NCBI GenBank assembly: GCA_944380875.1
Contig: CALWJA010000084.1
Location: 1-36,873, forward strand
DNA length: 36,873 nt
From: an uncultured Clostridia bacterium
Lineage (GTDB): Bacteria > Bacillota > Clostridia > Oscillospirales > Acutalibacteraceae
Direction of reading: 5' to 3'
Shown here: one piece after another, positions 7,703 through 16,608 of the stretch
How positions within the stretch are numbered: the stretch's first letter is position 1
Layout of the letters: each line of letters begins with the position of its first letter
Notes under the pieces: model-generated
Databases searched by the model: none
The model's input: the letters and a program-made list of their open reading frames with translations, nothing else
Told to the model about the DNA's origin: nothing
Position numbers and translations under genes: made by a program

Positions 7703-8347
7703 AATCCTCACACAACGGCTCTATTCCATATCAAATACGGAAATCGTGTCCCCTCTCATTTACTCTGGCAGGTCTGGGCACAGGAAAACGACCACCTGTT
7801 TCTCCTCTACCGCACGTTCTTTGGCTCTGTCGCATATGCGCCGTTCTACATTCTGCGGTTTCCTTTCCATAAGGTAATAAACGTCCAACAAACCAAATGG
7901 TATTTTGAACGGACGGAACACCCCGAACAACTGGTAAGCACCGCCGATAAGCTTCGATATTATCGCTGCGGAAAAAGGTTGTTTCAATCGGAAGTGGCGG
8001 ATTATGCCGGAATCAATACAAGCACCTATCTTTCTTATGAATCCGGCGACAGGGACTACTATCCCATTGATAAGATGAAACGGATTGCCAATCTGCTTGA
8101 TGTGGATATACTGGAATTGCTGGATGATTACAACCGCTTCCTGTATGACGGGCAAGGCAAGCAAATACGGAAGCTGCGCAAAAGCATGGGGCTTACGCAA
8201 TACCAATTCGGAAAACGGATGGGGGTAAGTGCCGGGGCAGTTAAGCGGTGGGAAAGTGACCGGGTCGTAATTTTCAAGTCAACTTGGGAAAAGATTGTCC
8301 GTTTGGCGCATACAATCAGGGAACAAAAAGCGGATAGAAAGGCGTAA
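7703..8347 (+). CDS. Double helix-turn-helix protein with no start codon inside the element
   Basis: A 214-residue frame. The N-terminal ~75 residues (VPSHLLWQVWAQENDHLFLL, FHKVINVQQTKWYFERTEHP) resemble a domain seen with mobile-element regulators. Two XRE-like HTH units follow: one around FQSEVADYAGINTSTYLSYE and one around LTQYQFGKRMGVSAGAVKRWE. It ends KSTWEKIVRLAHTIREQKAD. There is no in-frame ATG, GTG or TTG between the attL core and the first HTH (~7977). The only upstream start in the integrated form is an ATG at 7688 inside sigK, without a ribosome-binding site. In the excised circle this frame is continuous with the recombinase frame. Function is probably DNA-binding; whether it is expressed when integrated is uncertain. 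Confidence 0.7.
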   Translation, partial: NPHTTALFHIKYGNRVPSHLLWQVWAQENDHLFLLYRTFFGSVAYAPFYILRFPFHKVINVQQTKWYFERTEHPEQLVSTADKLRYYRCGKRLFQSEVADYAGINTSTYLSYESGDRDYYPIDKMKRIANLLDVDILELLDDYNRFLYDGQGKQIRKLRKSMGLTQYQFGKRMGVSAGAVKRWESDRVVIFKSTWEKIVRLAHTIREQKADRKA

Positions 8348-8390
8348 CAGCTTTTCTATCCGCTTTTGTCTTTGATTTTTATTATTTTTG
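8286..8390 (+). repeat. Left copy of ~105-bp imperfect direct repeat flanking the NACHT gene
   Basis: Covers the last codons of the double-HTH gene (WEKIVRLA) and its terminator hairpin. Nearly the same sequence recurs at 13159-13266, with the first ~30 nt almost identical and the hairpin diverged but kept. Confidence 0.75.
8326..8367 (+). terminator. Terminator of the double-HTH gene
   Basis: An 18-bp stem (AAAAGCGGATAGAAAGGC, 6-nt loop, complement with one G-U) overlaps the stop codon and is followed by a T-rich tract. The rest of 8348-8616 is AT-rich with no gene seen. Confidence 0.85.
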
Positions 8391-8616
8391 TTGCTATTTT
8401 AAAGATTAAGATTTTATCTCATACGATTAAAAACTTTAATTGTCAAAATTATCAGCCAACTGTAACTGTTTTCGATGTGTTAAAACTCAGAGAAAGAAAA
8501 AACTAGGAAAAAAATTTAGAGATGGTATCATTGTTTTCAAAAACCATATAAGGTAAGACTAATAGCGACAAAATGATGAGATAACAGGAAAATTAGAAAG
8601 AGTAAAAAATTAATCA

Positions 8617-11600
8617 TTAGTTATTTTTAGCTATAAAACTTTTGACTTCATCAATTGACCAGGGCATGTCTTGTTCATTATAGTATTGATTTTCTATATC
8701 TTTTAAAAGATAACTGCAAAAACATCGTATCTCCGATTCCTGTGAACTTTTTTCAAACAAACATTGTAGGAGTTCTTTTACCTCAAAATAATTATTTGAA
8801 GCAATCTTCTTTAGCGCAGTAGATAAGCTATGATAAAGTCCAAAATCCTTTTTATCTTTAAAGCCGGACTTGAATTTCAATTCAACTAACTTTTTAATCT
8901 GTGGCAACAAAGACGGACTATCGATTTCGCCAATAGCCTCCGTTATAATACAAATATTATTACCTTCACTATAATCTGGAATAGCTTGCTCCTTAGAAGC
9001 TAATTCATAATAAGTTTGCAGCCCAAACTCACTATTCATTTTAATTAGAATTGTCAAATAACTTGTTCTATCTGCTGACGATTTATTTTCAGAAATCAAT
9101 CTGTTTTCTAAAATGAGATTTCGGCTCTTATATAATGAATCTGCAATAATTTTTAGCAAAACATTATCTGCTTGAGAAAGTATATCCTGATAGATAAAAT
9201 CCTCACCCTTTAATTCTAAAAGGTATTCAAAAGCAGTCCTCTTCTCCCATTCTTTGCCTGATTCACGACAGATTTTTTGAGCTAAGTCTAATGCACAAAC
9301 AAGTCTATTGGTCTTGCAATATTCAATATGAGTACATGCAACTTGACCAACTAAACTTAAGTTTTTAATATTGTGTACAACTCTGTTATTGATAGATTTT
9401 TCTGAAAGTCTATTGAGTATATATTGAGGGAAATCATTTGAAATGATGGTTTCTTCCTTAAAAAATGATGCTGGAATCATAAGCATATCCAACAATACGG
9501 ATTCATTATAATCAAAATTAAAATAGGCGGAGAAAAAAGTCACATAAATTATATTCCAAGAGCAAGACCATCCTCCGTCAACACTATATTGTACTGCTGT
9601 ATTGAAATCGATATTTTTAATGCTCGTTTGACAATAATGATATATAAATTCTTTTTGTCCTTCACTTACAAAAATAGCTTTATCTTCTTTGGACTCGCTT
9701 AATATATGATAAATACCATTAATCGAATAAAATTCCCAGTTTACATAATTTAAAAAATTTCGAGCAGTCCTATCTTTCAATTTATTGTGAGTAATCCCCC
9801 AGGCAAGTTCTTGCAAATCATGTCGGTACTGTGTAATTTCAAACGACTTTTCTTGCAATTCATCATATGTGATTTCGTTGTTGCCTGATAAATTTATTAA
9901 CTCATAAAGCAAGTTTTCAAATTCTTTTTTGCTAAACAAAGAGTTGAAATATTTTTGACGTCCTTCTTGTTCTAATTTTTTATAGTCAACAATTTTATGC
10001 CCTTCAATTTGAATGTCTTCTTTTTCATAAATCAATTTTTGATAATTCTTAAATTCCGATGACTCCATATCCATTCCGGAAACAAGAAATGAAAAAATCT
10101 CTTTATTGTGCAAATTGTTTTCTTTATATCTTTCTGAAACAATATCCATATAATCGTGCAAGTCAAATTGATTCAGCAATAATATTTGTTCATGACTATT
10201 TACATCTAAGTCAATAATACGCATAATAGCTTTTTTTACTGTATTTGTATTTATAAAAAACTGCTGTAACGATTGTATGCACTCCCAATTATAGTTCTGA
10301 GCAAGAGATAACATACTACCGAAGACTAAATCAAATATACCTTCAGGATTCTGTAAATAAAATGTTTCCAGTTTTACGCAGGCGTCTACCAATATCTCTT
10401 TTGCATGATAAAAATGATTATATTTATTGCTGCTATAAAACATAAATAACAACTTTATTGCTTTTACAGTGTAAAAGGCTTTTATTCCTTTTTCTAAAAT
10501 AAAAGAGCAACTAATATCATGGTCTCTAAATGTTAAGTCTAAGTTGATTCCCCTAATAAAATATTCTGCAAATTCATCTTGCAAATTTGCTTCTAAAAAA
10601 TAAGTATATAAACCATAACGAATCGCTGCTTCATTCGATTCGCCTAAGCATTCATATAGTTCTTGAGTAACTTCATCAGAATTTAACTCTAATTGTGCTA
10701 GGGCAATAATAGCATCTTTTTTCTCATAAGAGCGGGTACTATCGTTTTTACAGCATGACAATAAAATCTTTTTGACATCTTCCTCTTGTCCAAAAAGATT
10801 TGTAAAATTTTTCAGCAAATGAATTGCATTAGCTTGTGAGCGAAAATGCGTAGGCTTCTCTATTTCTCTTAATAGAAACACTAAAGTTTCTGGAATTTGC
10901 CCGAATCGTGCAAGCTCTTCTTCACTATTTTGGTCCCAAGATATCCAAATGTTCTTTTCTTTATATTCATTGAAAATATTGTAGAACAGATTCTTTCTGG
11001 TTGTTTCATCTATCCGTGAAATTTCAAATTTGACAACAGAAGAAGGCGATGTTTTCTGAAGCCAATCTAATAATTCTTGATCACTATATAATAAAGCTAA
11101 AAAGGATAGAACATTTTGCCAGGACTCTTTAATGCGGGTTTTATCATTAGAGTAAGTGATTAAACTTTTAATAGTTTCAATTGGCTTATCTGCAAGATAT
11201 CTAGCTGTTAAATATTCTCTGAAATTATTGTGTTCAAAAGACCACTTGCCTGACTCATCCTTTAACCAAATCCCAGAATATTTTAATAATTCTCTTTCTT
11301 CTGGTGTAGTTAACTGCTGGTACTCTAAACCTGTAATACTAATCTTCTGTAAACATTGAAGCGAAAAAGAAATCTTTTGAAGGAGATTGGATAATGCAAA
11401 CTCCATATCCTCTATATCTTTGGTATTTACATATTTGCTTTTGTCCCACTGAAATTTACTTTTAATTAAAAAATCCATAAGCTCTAGTCTATTGGGTAGC
11501 TCTAAATTATTTTTATATAGCTCTAAAGTTTCAACGAGATAAAACGGATTATCTAATAATTCATTTAGCTTTTTTCTATTAACTGCATTCCAAAAATCAG

Positions 11601-12990
11601 AAGGAGGAAGTTTCATTTTTACTATATAGTTATTTATGTCATCTGAAGATAAAGGGCATACACCATACTCTTTAAACCCATAAAATGTTCCACCTTTATT
11701 TGTATCTTCAAATTTATAAAAATTATTGCGACAAGAAATTAGTATATGCGTATCAGGATATGATTTCACAAAGGCATTTAGTTTTCTTGAAAAGAGAACT
11801 AAACTTTTTAACTCGATTTCATCATACCCATCAAAAATAAGAAACAGCTTTTGCATGTCTAAGTCAGAATATTGTTTGGGAATTAGCTGACAAATGTCCT
11901 CGTTTGTATAAGTATCTAGCTTAATATACACGGGATAGTACGGATATTCAGATTGAGAAAGCTGAAATGCTAAGTGTTTTAATTCTATTGATTTCCCGCA
12001 CCCTGCTTCTCCGAGTAATACAACATGTTTTTCTTCTGTGCAAAGTTCGAATAAACTTTTCTTTAAACTATTATCCAAATAAAGTTGGATACTCCTTTCT
12101 TGTATTAATGAGAAAAGGGCAACCTTTCGAGGAATATAATTGATTACATCAGAATAATTTATCTTTTTATAAGTTTCAAGAAGCACCGTTTTGGAAAAAG
12201 GAAAAAGAGTAGTCTTGCGAAATTTATCGTAATTATCTTCAAAAGTAAAACGATGTACCGCTTCAACTTTTCCGTTATTCATACAAATGAAATTAAATTG
12301 GTTATTAACATTCTTCCTTGTATAAAATATTGAACCAGCTTCTATCACCAATCCGCCGTCAGAAAGAGGAATAATATTATCTCCATGATAATGACCATGT
12401 AATACATAATAAGGGGTAGGGCAAAAAGAAGGTTCCAATAATTTGATAGATCCCCTAATTACTGCCTCTTCATTTCCCTGGTCATCTTCGCTAAAGAGAC
12501 TGTGGTGAAATACGAAAATATTATAATGTGATTTGTCTATACAAGTCTTAATCTCTTCGTAATTGAGCTGACCAAAACGAAAATTTCCATTTTGAACTGA
12601 ACTTGCATAGATAAAATTAACATTTTCTATTTGCTCACTATAAGCTGATACTGCAGAATAATTTGTATGAAAATCACTATATTTCTGCGTAAAATTATCA
12701 AAATCGGTAAGACTGCCATTGCAAATATCGTGATTTCCTGGAACAAATCTAAATATGACATTTAGACCCGCAAATTTGTTTCTAATATGGTCAAATATTT
12801 GTCCTGCTTTATCAAATGATTCCGCACTTCCCATGTTAATGATATCACCGCAAATGAGGATAATAATAATTTCGTTAATATCTAATTCAACACAAACAGC
12901 CTCATATGCTTTGTCAATAATATGGATTGCTTCATCTATATTAAAATCAGTATTGCTAATATGAAAATCAGAAAACATTATAATTTTCAT
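8617..12990 (-). CDS. Calcineurin-like phosphoesterase-NACHT NTPase fusion, candidate defence protein
   Basis: A 1457-residue protein. Residues ~1-250 form a metallophosphoesterase: SDFH (Asp8, His10), GD (~50), PGNHD (85-88), FHHSLFS, and HGHYHG (198-203), so the metal ligands appear complete. A NACHT/STAND ATPase follows, with Walker A GEAGCGKS (327-334), Walker B LFLIFDGYDE (Asp387-Glu391, the NACHT acidic cluster) and a downstream HILISCRN strand. The remaining ~800 residues are helical and probably form HEAT/ARM-like sensor repeats. This effector-NTPase-sensor layout is that of bacterial NLR-like antiphage proteins (Avs and bNACHT); I do not recall a named system with this effector. CGGAGG precedes the ATG at 12990. 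It is a single gene with terminators outside both ends, AT-rich relative to neighbours, and flanked by direct repeats. The phosphoesterase substrate and the trigger are unknown. Confidence 0.85.
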   Translation of the reverse strand: MKIIMFSDFHISNTDFNIDEAIHIIDKAYEAVCVELDINEIIIILICGDIINMGSAESFDKAGQIFDHIRNKFAGLNVIFRFVPGNHDICNGSLTDFDNFTQKYSDFHTNYSAVSAYSEQIENVNFIYASSVQNGNFRFGQLNYEEIKTCIDKSHYNIFVFHHSLFSEDDQGNEEAVIRGSIKLLEPSFCPTPYYVLHGHYHGDNIIPLSDGGLVIEAGSIFYTRKNVNNQFNFICMNNGKVEAVHRFTFEDNYDKFRKTTLFPFSKTVLLETYKKINYSDVINYIPRKVALFSLIQERSIQLYLDNSLKKSLFELCTEEKHVVLLGEAGCGKSIELKHLAFQLSQSEYPYYPVYIKLDTYTNEDICQLIPKQYSDLDMQKLFLIFDGYDEIELKSLVLFSRKLNAFVKSYPDTHILISCRNNFYKFEDTNKGGTFYGFKEYGVCPLSSDDINNYIVKMKLPPSDFWNAVNRKKLNELLDNPFYLVETLELYKNNLELPNRLELMDFLIKSKFQWDKSKYVNTKDIEDMEFALSNLLQKISFSLQCLQKISITGLEYQQLTTPEERELLKYSGIWLKDESGKWSFEHNNFREYLTARYLADKPIETIKSLITYSNDKTRIKESWQNVLSFLALLYSDQELLDWLQKTSPSSVVKFEISRIDETTRKNLFYNIFNEYKEKNIWISWDQNSEEELARFGQIPETLVFLLREIEKPTHFRSQANAIHLLKNFTNLFGQEEDVKKILLSCCKNDSTRSYEKKDAIIALAQLELNSDEVTQELYECLGESNEAAIRYGLYTYFLEANLQDEFAEYFIRGINLDLTFRDHDISCSFILEKGIKAFYTVKAIKLLFMFYSSNKYNHFYHAKEILVDACVKLETFYLQNPEGIFDLVFGSMLSLAQNYNWECIQSLQQFFINTNTVKKAIMRIIDLDVNSHEQILLLNQFDLHDYMDIVSERYKENNLHNKEIFSFLVSGMDMESSEFKNYQKLIYEKEDIQIEGHKIVDYKKLEQEGRQKYFNSLFSKKEFENLLYELINLSGNNEITYDELQEKSFEITQYRHDLQELAWGITHNKLKDRTARNFLNYVNWEFYSINGIYHILSESKEDKAIFVSEGQKEFIYHYCQTSIKNIDFNTAVQYSVDGGWSCSWNIIYVTFFSAYFNFDYNESVLLDMLMIPASFFKEETIISNDFPQYILNRLSEKSINNRVVHNIKNLSLVGQVACTHIEYCKTNRLVCALDLAQKICRESGKEWEKRTAFEYLLELKGEDFIYQDILSQADNVLLKIIADSLYKSRNLILENRLISENKSSADRTSYLTILIKMNSEFGLQTYYELASKEQAIPDYSEGNNICIITEAIGEIDSPSLLPQIKKLVELKFKSGFKDKKDFGLYHSLSTALKKIASNNYFEVKELLQCLFEKSSQESEIRCFCSYLLKDIENQYYNEQDMPWSIDEVKSFIAKNN

Positions 12991-13158
12991 GGCAACCTCC
13001 GGATACAACTTGTTTATTCTGATTATATCACGAAGGTATATAAAAGAAAAGGCAATTACACTTAACAGCCTGATCGTTTGGTTTTATTACCTAATTGCCA
13101 TTTTTCAGATATTTCTGGACAGCTTTTAACAACACCGGTTTTTATTTCATGAGTAAAT

Positions 13159-13266
13159 GGGAAAAGATTGTCCGTTTGGCTCATATAATCGAGCAACAAG
13201 AAAAGAAGGATAGAAAGGTTGTTACCCCTTTCTATCCTCCTTTTGCTTTCTTTTTATTATTTTTTT
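13159..13266 (+). repeat. Right copy of the direct repeat, truncated 3' end of the double-HTH gene
   Basis: Contains GGGAAAAGATTGTCCGTTTG as at 8286, encoding a second WEKIVRLAH tail, then a diverged hairpin (12-bp perfect stem at 13207-13218 and 13227-13238) and a T-rich tract matching the left copy. It is a remnant without the rest of the HTH gene. The surrounding region 12991-13341 has no gene. Confidence 0.72.
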
Positions 13267-13341
13267 CATTACCAGTCAGGAAAACGGCTGTTCCCGGCTG
13301 TTCTCTATATCATAGTCTTTTTAAACATTTATTTTCAAAAA

Positions 13342-13512
13342 TTATTTTTTAATATTACTCTTTATATCATTCAACAATCTTAATTTTTCTTCTTTCGGGC
13401 AGTTTAAGTTTTGAAGGTAACTTGCAATTGCCTGTGCATGAACCTTAGATATCTTTTGCTGTAAGGCGGCAATATCCTCCTCCGCCGTTGGGTAATACAC
13501 CATTACTTTCAC
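13342..13512 (-). CDS. TnpW-like small mobile-element protein
   Basis: A 56-residue protein (begins MKVMVYYPTAEEDIAALQ; contains HAQAIASYLQNL and KEEKLRLLNDI) resembling the small TnpW-type proteins that recur in clostridial transposons. Their function is unknown. The GTG at 13512 has AAGGAGGG 9 nt upstream; an in-frame ATG at 13503 is the alternative. It is the last gene of a minus-strand group with the two genes above it. Confidence 0.6.
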   Translation of the reverse strand: MKVMVYYPTAEEDIAALQQKISKVHAQAIASYLQNLNCPKEEKLRLLNDIKSNIKK

Positions 13513-13642
13513 CCATGGCTACCCTCCTTAACTTCAAATTGAATCCCATACAAAAAGTGTATGAGGTTCAGCTTGTACGTTATGATACGTTTAGCAAGGC
13601 AGGCAAGAACGGTTTTTTCCGTTCTGCCTTATTAGAGAAAAG

Positions 13643-14515
13643 TTACTCTTCTGATTGCTCTATCATCAGGTTAATCATATTATCAATGCACCTTTCACTA
13701 GCTTCGCTTAAAAATTTGGCACCTATAATTTTGCTGAAAGGATGTCCGTTTTTAAGTGTGATGTTTTCAACTTTCACTCGCAGTAACATTCCTTCCGTTT
13801 TATGAAAAGGAAGTGGTTTACACACTTTGGGTCTCTTCTCATGAAAAGAAACAGGTTTGCGTAGCTTGAAGTCTTTTGGCCAACGTTGCCGAATCGCTGA
13901 CATGACGGGGTTTGAAAAACTGCAATCGAATTTTATATTGCGGATGGTCTTTTCGTCAAGAATGATACGCATAATCAATTCATTGCTATCTCGCTTCATT
14001 GATTTCTGGCAGCTCTGCACACAACCTAAATATACTCCTGATTTTGGAAATCCCCATCCCACATCGACATTGAGCATAGCCTCTTGTTCATTCTCTAAGA
14101 TGTCATTATAAAGACATAGTTTGTTGTATACTCTTTGCATGTGCATTTTGGAACGGTATAATTTTTTGCTGAGTTCTTGCTCTTCTGGGTTCAAACTACT
14201 AAAATCGTACCCATCTTCATAGGCTTCTTTGCTATACATAAGCTCTGATTTTGGTATATTTGTTTCTTTTTCTTCAATTTCTTGATTATTATTTTTGGGT
14301 GGATTATCTTCCGATGGTTTATTTTCAGTGTTTAAAGAGAAATCTGATATCTCCTCTGTTTGTTCTATAGCAGCGTCTTGATGTTTGTCATCAGCTATAT
14401 CAAGATTTTCTTCAGCTTTATTTTTCATATCAGATAGAAGTCTTTTACATTCCGGGGGAAATAATGGTCTTCTGGGTTCATTAGAATTGGTTGATAGTCT
14501 CTTAGGAATAGGCAT
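13643..14515 (-). CDS. Hypothetical protein downstream of the DUF927 ATPase
   Basis: A 290-residue protein I do not recognise. Residues ~1-115 are low-complexity and charged (Glu/Asn/Lys/Pro). The C-terminal ~175 residues look folded (QRVYNKLCLYNDILENEQEA, NVDVGWGFPKSGVYLG, LRVKVENITLKNGHPFSKII). There is no signal peptide or membrane helix. AAAGGACGG precedes the ATG. It lies 17 nt after the DUF927 gene on the same strand, so the two are probably co-transcribed and may work together. Confidence 0.7.
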   Translation of the reverse strand: MPIPKRLSTNSNEPRRPLFPPECKRLLSDMKNKAEENLDIADDKHQDAAIEQTEEISDFSLNTENKPSEDNPPKNNNQEIEEKETNIPKSELMYSKEAYEDGYDFSSLNPEEQELSKKLYRSKMHMQRVYNKLCLYNDILENEQEAMLNVDVGWGFPKSGVYLGCVQSCQKSMKRDSNELIMRIILDEKTIRNIKFDCSFSNPVMSAIRQRWPKDFKLRKPVSFHEKRPKVCKPLPFHKTEGMLLRVKVENITLKNGHPFSKIIGAKFLSEASERCIDNMINLMIEQSEE

Positions 14516-14532
14516 ATAAATCCGTCCTTTCT

Positions 14533-16215
14533 TTATAATTCGATGAATTCTTCATCCTGTGGACTGTAGTAAGATTCTGGAAGCAAAATAACATGCACCC
14601 TTGGCTTTGCACCATTTATGGCTCTTTTCCGAGTAAGTTTCCCGGTATCTGCGGAAAGATAGCCGTGTTTCCTTAGCGATTCAAGAGCAAGCTTTGTATC
14701 AGGAATACCGGCACTATGCATGATCTTTAAAAACTGATTTGGTAAATATAAGATTTCCGTATAGCACTGTTCGTTTCCTACCATTTTTTCGTAGGAAAGA
14801 TGGTTCACCATGCCCACCGTATAAGTCGTTGACTGTGAACTACTGTGCTCTCTTTGCTGACTATGAATGTACTGTCTTGGATTGCCAGCGAGATGTGTTG
14901 TGATGGCTTGTAGCACATTTTCACACAAATCACGTGGATTCTCCGCTGTCTGTTCAACGTTACTAGCTACTAACAGATTTCGGAGTCCTTTTATATCGAA
15001 TTTCAACTCTAACACTTCTTCTGCCAATACTGCGGTCAACATGATCACAGCAAGCTTCTTGGCAATGCGTTCCGTGAAGCTATCGGTTTCACCAAACGCT
15101 TCTACCATCAGCCGCCGCTGTTCATCATATCGCTCCAAAACTGTAGAGTAGTCTTGTTGAAGCAAATACTTCGCAAGCTTTAAATTGGCGTGACCATAAT
15201 GTTCTCTAAATCCCCGATTTAAAGCTTCGGCATGTTCAGCACTTCTAGTGATTCGCGGCAAATTCATCTCAATCACCCGTACATTTAAACCAGCGTTTTT
15301 ATTACACTTGGATAGGAGCGAAGTTTCACCAGAGCTAATGAAAACGGTTCCCCAGGACTCTTTCTCCCTCAGTTCGAGGGAAGACGTCATACGGTCTTTT
15401 CCGGCACCGTTGACAAGATTGTAGACAAATTCAGACAAATCATATTTGTTATTTCCGGACAGTTCATCAATCACAATAGGATATCCGAAGTTGCCGTTTG
15501 CCAACCCGTAGAGTGCGTTGAAAGTACTGCTCCATTGGGTCATAAGAGATTTTCGTCTATCAGGCTTACAAGCACAACTCATAGCAGTGAACAATGCAGT
15601 TGTCTTGCCGGTACTGGATAACCCGTACAAATGAACCAACAGTGATTCCATAACTTCAGGATAAAGATATCCCAAAACCACAGCAGCCATCCCCAGCACT
15701 AAGGAAAGTTGCAATTCCAAATACGGCATGACCTCTTCGTCGACAACAGACTTCCAACCGTCAAAAGTACCATGAGGTTCGACATCAAAGGAACCAGAGT
15801 ATTGAGATTCCAGCCCAATAGCTTGATAGCCCTTAAAATATCGGTCGCCGGGAAGTATGGAAACTTTTTCTGTGCCTGATGGCCAACCTAATCCAGTGTG
15901 CGTGTATACAGAAGTTGCTTTCTGTTCTTGCTCACGGATATACGCTTCAAACTCTCTTCGACCTTCTCTATCGCTCGGAACATCCACTCCTAGGTCAATC
16001 AGTCTTTTTGGCTGACCTCCTAGGACATCACTTCTTAACAACCAATGGGTTGTTATCTTTCCATCCGGGGGATGTACTTCAATTAACAAATGGACATCTC
16101 CAGTTTCCAATACCGTTTGCCTTTGAAGCACAGCTATACGAAATGGTATAGCGTCGTTCTCGATAGATCTTTTGACAAATCCGTCATGTTTTCCTTTGGC
16201 AATAATCCTCGTCAT
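14533..16215 (-). CDS. DUF927 domain ATPase (helicase/primase-associated)
   Basis: A 560-residue protein with a DUF927-type P-loop domain, found in mobile-element replication or helicase proteins. Visible features: YTHTGLGWPSGTEKVSILPG (~100-120), Walker A GLSSTGKTTA (198-207), Walker B-like YPIVIDELSG, and the DUF927 stretch GAGKDRMTSSLELREKESWG with VFISSGE. The C-terminal ~150 residues are probably a winged-helix region ending in a conserved RKRAING segment. AAAGGAGG lies 6-8 nt before the ATG at 16215; a longer frame to 16275 lacks a ribosome-binding site. A minus-strand promoter lies about 260 nt upstream. It has no CHC2/Toprim primase domain, unlike the ATPase at 30442. Confidence 0.8.
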   Translation of the reverse strand: MTRIIAKGKHDGFVKRSIENDAIPFRIAVLQRQTVLETGDVHLLIEVHPPDGKITTHWLLRSDVLGGQPKRLIDLGVDVPSDREGRREFEAYIREQEQKATSVYTHTGLGWPSGTEKVSILPGDRYFKGYQAIGLESQYSGSFDVEPHGTFDGWKSVVDEEVMPYLELQLSLVLGMAAVVLGYLYPEVMESLLVHLYGLSSTGKTTALFTAMSCACKPDRRKSLMTQWSSTFNALYGLANGNFGYPIVIDELSGNNKYDLSEFVYNLVNGAGKDRMTSSLELREKESWGTVFISSGETSLLSKCNKNAGLNVRVIEMNLPRITRSAEHAEALNRGFREHYGHANLKLAKYLLQQDYSTVLERYDEQRRLMVEAFGETDSFTERIAKKLAVIMLTAVLAEEVLELKFDIKGLRNLLVASNVEQTAENPRDLCENVLQAITTHLAGNPRQYIHSQQREHSSSQSTTYTVGMVNHLSYEKMVGNEQCYTEILYLPNQFLKIMHSAGIPDTKLALESLRKHGYLSADTGKLTRKRAINGAKPRVHVILLPESYYSPQDEEFIEL

Positions 16216-16334
16216 AGAAGACCTCCTTTGGCATTCAAAATATTTAGTTTTCAATGTGCAATTTGGAAAAGCCAATGTATCAAATGATGATTCTGATAAG
16301 TGTTCAAATCATTAGCAATACACAAGCTTCAAAA

Positions 16335-16358
16335 TCAAGTAATTTTTTGCGCACTCAT
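16335..16358 (-). other. Seven-codon ORF with strong Shine-Dalgarno, leader peptide or gene remnant
   Basis: AAGGAGGTGA (16372-16363) is followed at ideal spacing by ATG and the codons for MSAQKIT, then a stop. It is in the 5' leader of the DUF927 operon. It could be a leader peptide or the frameshifted start of a decayed gene. Confidence 0.3.
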
Positions 16359-16472
16359 AAAATCACCTCCTTGATTAAATGTTGAAATATAAATTATAAA
16401 AACATCTACATAATCTCACCTCAAAATCGGTTTATATTTGTACAGAATATAGGATTTATCCTGACGCATCAT

Positions 16473-16501
16473 ATATTAGCACGACATCATGGTCTTTGCA
16501 A
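16473..16501 (-). promoter_or_regulatory. Promoter of the DUF927 operon
   Basis: TTGCAA (16501-16496), a 17-nt spacer and TAATAT (16478-16473) on the minus strand. The 16216-16768 gap holds this promoter, the seven-codon ORF and the divergent promoter at 16609; I see nothing else except TTGCACA/TGTGCAA inverted copies at 16643-16649 and 16682-16688. Confidence 0.6.
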
Positions 16502-16608
16502 TTGACATTATTCTCAAACTTTATTTTAAGATGAAGTTTTTAAAAATCAAAAAATATATATAATTTGATTTTTTAAGACGTATATTTTCAGTTTCATACA
16601 GGTTTCGT

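Noticed and set aside
7701-7877. Continuation of the sigK 5' frame into the element (~58 codons)
   Set aside because: Not sigma sequence; it is an accidental read-through on the strand and region of the HTH frame, with no conserved residues.
7760-8206. Minus-strand open frame of 148 codons
   Set aside because: It is antisense to the double-HTH frame, which has recognisable HTH motifs; this one has none.
13095-13352. Plus-strand frame containing KWEKIVRLAH
   Set aside because: Only the short duplicated tail of the HTH gene is meaningful; the rest is hairpin and T-rich DNA. Recorded as a repeat instead of a gene.
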